Of a DNA stretch of 64,000 nt, positions 63,118 to 64,000 are shown piece after piece. Under the pieces are notes generated by a model. It made no database searches, was not told where the DNA came from, and saw nothing but the letters and a program-made list of their open reading frames with translations. Position numbers and translations under genes: made by a program. The stretch spans positions 85,462-149,461 of the forward strand of contig CAKVLD010000004.1 in the NCBI GenBank assembly GCA_934755305.1, read 5' to 3'. How positions within the stretch are numbered: position 1 is the first letter of the stretch; every line of letters begins with the position of its first letter. Source of the stretch: an uncultured Clostridium sp. (GTDB lineage: Bacteria; Bacillota; Clostridia; Clostridiales; Clostridiaceae).

Positions 63118-64000
63118 ATGAATATTGTGGTAGCAGGGACAGGATATGTTGGACTTGTAACAGGAGCATGTCTTTCAGAAGTAGGACATAATGTTACTTG
63201 CGTAGATATAGATGAAAAAAAGGTGAAGTTAATGAAGTCTGGAGTTTCACCTATATATGAACCAGGATTAGATGAACTTTTAGAAAGAAACTATAAGGAA
63301 CATAGATTAGATTTTACATTAGATTATAAAAATGCATATAAAAATGCTGATGTAATCTTTATAGGTGTAGGAACACCTGAAAAGGAGGATGGTTCGGCAA
63401 ATCTTGATTATGTATTTAATGTATGTAAGCAAATTGCTGAGAATGTAGAAAAAGATTGTTTAGTAGTAATTAAATCAACTGTTCCAATAGGAACTAATGA
63501 TAAAGTTGAGGAGTTTCTAAAGGAAAGTGTAAAAAATAATGTAAGGATAGAAGTTGCATCAAATCCTGAATTTTTATCTCAAGGAACAGCTGTAAAAGAT
63601 ACACTTCAAGCTCATAGAATAGTTATTGGAGTTGAATCTGAATATGCAAAGGATGTATTAACTAAAATATATGAAAAGTTTAATCAACCAATAGTAGTAA
63701 CTAATAGAAGAAGTGCAGAAATGATAAAGTATGCTTCAAATGATTTTCTTGCTTTAAAGATTTCTTTTATTAATGAAATAGCTAACTTCTGTGAAGTGGT
63801 AGGAGCAAATATAGAAGATGTAGCAAAGGGAATGAGTTTTGATCCAAGAATAGGTGATAAGTTCTTAAAAGCAGGTCTTGGTTATGGTGGATCTTGTTTC
63901 CCTAAGGATACAAAGGCATTACATTGGCTTGCAAATGATAATGGATATGAATTAAAAACAATAAAGGCAACTATAGAAGTAAATGAAAATCAAAAATATA
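63118..64000 (+). CDS. ugd: UDP-glucose 6-dehydrogenase (locus 3, 3' end outside window)
   Basis: The first 294 codons of a second Ugd, open to the right edge. GTGYVGLVTG (NAD site) and GLGYGGSCFPKD (catalytic Cys) are present; the C-terminal UDP-binding domain lies beyond the window. AGGAGG stands 7 bases before ATG. It closely resembles the locus 1 Ugd at both protein and DNA level, so the pair arose by duplication of a transferase-ugd cassette. Confidence 0.93.
   Translation, partial: MNIVVAGTGYVGLVTGACLSEVGHNVTCVDIDEKKVKLMKSGVSPIYEPGLDELLERNYKEHRLDFTLDYKNAYKNADVIFIGVGTPEKEDGSANLDYVFNVCKQIAENVEKDCLVVIKSTVPIGTNDKVEEFLKESVKNNVRIEVASNPEFLSQGTAVKDTLQAHRIVIGVESEYAKDVLTKIYEKFNQPIVVTNRRSAEMIKYASNDFLALKISFINEIANFCEVVGANIEDVAKGMSFDPRIGDKFLKAGLGYGGSCFPKDTKALHWLANDNGYELKTIKATIEVNENQKY

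Overview
The window comes from a very AT-rich, low-GC Gram-positive bacterium, most probably Clostridium sensu stricto. The evidence is codon use (AGA arginine and A/T-ending codons nearly everywhere), strong AGGAGG-type ribosome binding sites, frequent TTG/GTG starts, and a gene set of FtsH, HelD-like helicase, PrfC, M18 aminopeptidase and Wzy-type capsule genes with tyrosine-kinase/PHP-phosphatase regulators. No rRNA or tRNA gene was recognised. The species cannot be fixed from sequence alone.

Layout. 1-12.7 kb is mostly housekeeping: the tail of queE, a TIM-barrel protein, a DUF3006/signal peptidase pair, ftsH, a HelD-like helicase, a double P-loop ATPase, a polar amino-acid ABC transporter, a zinc-ribbon DUF2628 membrane protein and an M18 aminopeptidase. 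13.1-15.2 kb holds a decayed polymorphic toxin with its probable immunity gene. 15.3-29.6 kb carries a 2785-residue cyclic beta-1,2-glucan synthase homologue, an SGNH-like protein, a small P-loop protein, an acyltransferase, galE, a 74-residue protein and prfC. 29.6-31.6 kb contains tandem repeats, a TipAS-like gene without a DNA-binding domain under a MerR-type promoter, and a small HTH gene. 31.8-64 kb is surface polysaccharide territory: three loci, each headed by a Wzz-like and a BY-kinase gene, interrupted by a K+/H+ antiporter-like gene and a secreted GH53 galactanase with a ricin-type lectin domain.

How the genes work together. Locus 1 (31.9-46.7 kb) looks like a complete Wzy-dependent system: regulators, initiating sugar-phosphate transferase, UDP-glucose dehydrogenase and epimerase for uronic acids, glycosyltransferases, polymerase, flippase and acetyltransferases. 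Locus 2 (50.4-60.5 kb) has its own regulators, transferases, polymerase and flippase but no initiating transferase, and its middle genes have different codon use. Locus 3 (from 61 kb, running off the window) has regulators, an initiating transferase and a second ugd, but no PHP phosphatase next to the kinase.

Most unusual feature. A family of about 245-bp elements (five full-length or near full-length, three truncated) lies directly after stop codons, always in the orientation of the gene it follows for the five with intact left ends. Each has conserved ends, a conserved 19-nt apical loop, a compensating apical stem, and outer arms of 21-22 bp whose sequence differs between copies but which, in four copies, are perfectly complementary within the copy. 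This looks like a structured 3'-UTR RNA or a mobile palindromic element with a strict insertion rule, and it has altered two neighbouring genes.
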